Shown: in pieces, positions 5,519 to 6,515 of the stretch
Layout: the number at the start of each line of letters is the position of its first letter
Numbering within the stretch: position 1 is the stretch's first letter
Program-made: the position numbers and the translations under genes
The notes under the pieces: generated by a model
The model's input: only the letters and a program-made list of their open reading frames with translations
Database searches by the model: none
Told to the model about the DNA's origin: nothing
Assembly: GCA_964399955.1 (NCBI GenBank)
Contig: CAYNST010000157.1
Location: 1 to 6,515 of the forward strand
Length of the DNA: 6,515 nt
DNA from: CAYNST01 sp964399955
GTDB lineage: Bacteria > Pseudomonadota > Gammaproteobacteria > Pseudomonadales > Cellvibrionaceae
Direction of reading: 5' to 3'

Positions 5519-6436
5519 CTAATCCTCAACCGCATGCACCAACCGCAGAAACATGGGCGTGCTCTTTATGGTATTGCTTGGGCTGCCATCACTGAAGTAG
5601 ACGTACCAGGCATTATCCCGGACGGGGGCATAGCTTTGAGTAGACCAGTAATGTGATGGCTGGGTATTGGGGAAATAATCCACATCAATGGACAGATCTC
5701 TGCGGCCACTGTGCACCAGGGACAACAGTTCGTTCACCCTGGGCAGGCGCCACTTGTCGCTGCCGCAAATTGCCTCCTGATTGACAGCCTGCAGGTAGGC
5801 GTCTGTATCGCACAGTGCCCCTGCGCACAGGTCGGTGCCGGGTGTACCGCTTGAGCCACCATTTTGGTCGGGGTCAGGATTATGCCAGCGGTAGTCAAAG
5901 CCGCGGTAATGCAAATCCTCTGGGCGATCCGATTTGACCTCCCAGACCAAATTGGTGTGGTTGTCTCTTACGCAGCGCCAGCGGCTGCCCTGCGCCTCAC
6001 TGCCCTCCTCACTCCAGCTCTGATCCTGGATGACCAAGGGCTGTCCACCGGCATCCAATTTGGTGAAGTCGAAACCCGCCGCCCCCCCGCCCACCTTGCC
6101 CAGCAAACCCACGGCCGCCAGAGCATCCCGGCCGGTGTTGCCGTCTTGCCAAAAGGCAGCATCACAGCCCTGCAGCTCGCCGGATTCCGAGCGGCAGAAG
6201 TCCACCCCAGTGTCATTGACGGGGTGCGACGGGGAAAATCCGGAAGAGGATGCAGAGCTGGACGAGCTTGAACTGGAGGATGAGCCGCCCGAGGACGAGT
6301 TGGAGCTGCTGGCGGATGAAGTGCTGGATGACGAAGAACTGCTGGAAGTGTGGGTGTCAGGTCCCGAGCCGGAACTGCTTTCTGAACAGGCGGCAAGGCC
6401 CGGCAGCAATAACAGCATGCCTGAGACCCGCGCCAA
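5519..6436 (-). CDS. Lipoprotein with polyserine linker and DUF1566 domain
   Basis: Using the TTG at 6436 the protein is 305 aa. LLLLPGLAAC is a clear lipobox with Cys17 as the lipidated residue. Residues 31-65 are a flexible linker with 29 Ser in 35 positions, a design common in secreted lipoproteins of Cellvibrionales that extends a domain from the outer membrane. The rest holds a DUF1566 domain, best seen from about 154 on: CVRDNHTNLVWEVKS, KWRLPRVNELLSLV (228-241), DVDYFPNTQPSHYWSTQ, NAWYVYFSDG and the terminal LRLV. Several Cys (81, 91, 155, 204, 209, 224) suggest disulphides. The start is uncertain: TTG 6436 has no good ribosome site and leaves a short n-region. No ATG, GTG or TTG is in frame from there to the window edge, though the frame stays open through the repeat and encodes a basic stretch (VRRRLAR) that would improve the signal peptide. 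The true start may lie beyond 6515 or use a rare codon. The downstream DUF1566 gene follows after 10 nt. Confidence 0.82.
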   Translation of the reverse strand: MARVSGMLLLLPGLAACSESSSGSGPDTHTSSSSSSSSTSSASSSNSSSGGSSSSSSSSSSASSSGFSPSHPVNDTGVDFCRSESGELQGCDAAFWQDGNTGRDALAAVGLLGKVGGGAAGFDFTKLDAGGQPLVIQDQSWSEEGSEAQGSRWRCVRDNHTNLVWEVKSDRPEDLHYRGFDYRWHNPDPDQNGGSSGTPGTDLCAGALCDTDAYLQAVNQEAICGSDKWRLPRVNELLSLVHSGRRDLSIDVDYFPNTQPSHYWSTQSYAPVRDNAWYVYFSDGSPSNTIKSTPMFLRLVHAVED

Positions 6437-6444
6437 ACGTCGGC

Positions 6445-6497
6445 GGACAGCCTGCCACTGGCTAGGGTCTGTTGACGTTTCATCATCGCCTCTGTTG
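6445..6497 (-). repeat. 53-nt imperfect repeat, right copy (inverted partner at 18-70)
   Basis: The 19-bp core at 6463-6481 is the exact reverse complement of 34-52, with similarity continuing to GGCTGTCC (6452-6445). Read on the minus strand, the copy ends 8 nt before the TTG start of the lipoprotein gene. It therefore occupies the same leader position, in the same orientation relative to its gene, as the left copy does. The in-frame translation through it includes GDDETSTDPS, close to GDEETSTDPN on the left. Beyond it, 6498-6515 shows nothing recognisable before the window edge. Confidence 0.8.
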
Positions 6498-6515
6498 CAC
6501 CTGAAAACGCGCCAA

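Noticed and set aside
5231..5656. A 141-codon + strand frame across the DUF1566 genes
   Set aside because: It is antisense to two proteins with clear domain signatures and has no ribosome site or recognisable motif.
6242..6346. The polyserine-coding tract as a phase-variable simple repeat
   Set aside because: The serines use a mixture of AGC, AGT and TCN codons with Ala, Asn, Thr and Gly interruptions, so there is no long uniform repeat unit for slippage. Selection is on the protein linker.

Overview
The window is a GC-rich (about 60%) bacterial stretch, densely coded with short intergenic gaps. Lipobox and Sec signal peptides, an outer-membrane barrel ending in Phe, and a long polyserine linker behind a lipobox point to a Gram-negative gammaproteobacterium. 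The polyserine linker is typical of the Cellvibrionales (Cellvibrio, Saccharophagus, Teredinibacter and relatives). This placement is an inference from style, not from a marker gene.

Left half, + strand: a YhbQ-type GIY-YIG nuclease-like protein (10-360) is followed by a complete periplasmic gamma-glutamyltransferase (473-2179). Neither has a conventional start where family alignment expects one. In both, a good Shine-Dalgarno sequence sits 6 nt before an ATH codon (ATC at 85, ATT at 473).

Right half, - strand, read from high to low coordinates: a polyserine-linker lipoprotein with a DUF1566 domain (6436-5519); a second exported DUF1566 protein 10 nt downstream (5508-4933); a cytoplasmic N2227/carnosine-N-methyltransferase-like enzyme with an N-terminal zinc ribbon and a C-terminal PqqD-like module (4850-3456); and an outer-membrane barrel with Met-rich and His-rich segments (3281-2214). 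The barrel gene has its own candidate promoter and leader. It converges on the gamma-glutamyltransferase gene with a 34-bp gap.

The least explained structure is a 53-nt imperfect repeat present once at each end of the window in opposite orientation (18-70 and 6497-6445). Each copy lies directly upstream of the start region of the gene it points into, and the same reading frame through the repeat stays open into both genes. It may be a dispersed leader or mobile-repeat element. A second point of interest is a predicted histidine- or carnosine-type methyltransferase encoded next to a protein with nine histidines in 21 residues. No rRNA, tRNA, CRISPR array, transposase or phage gene is visible.
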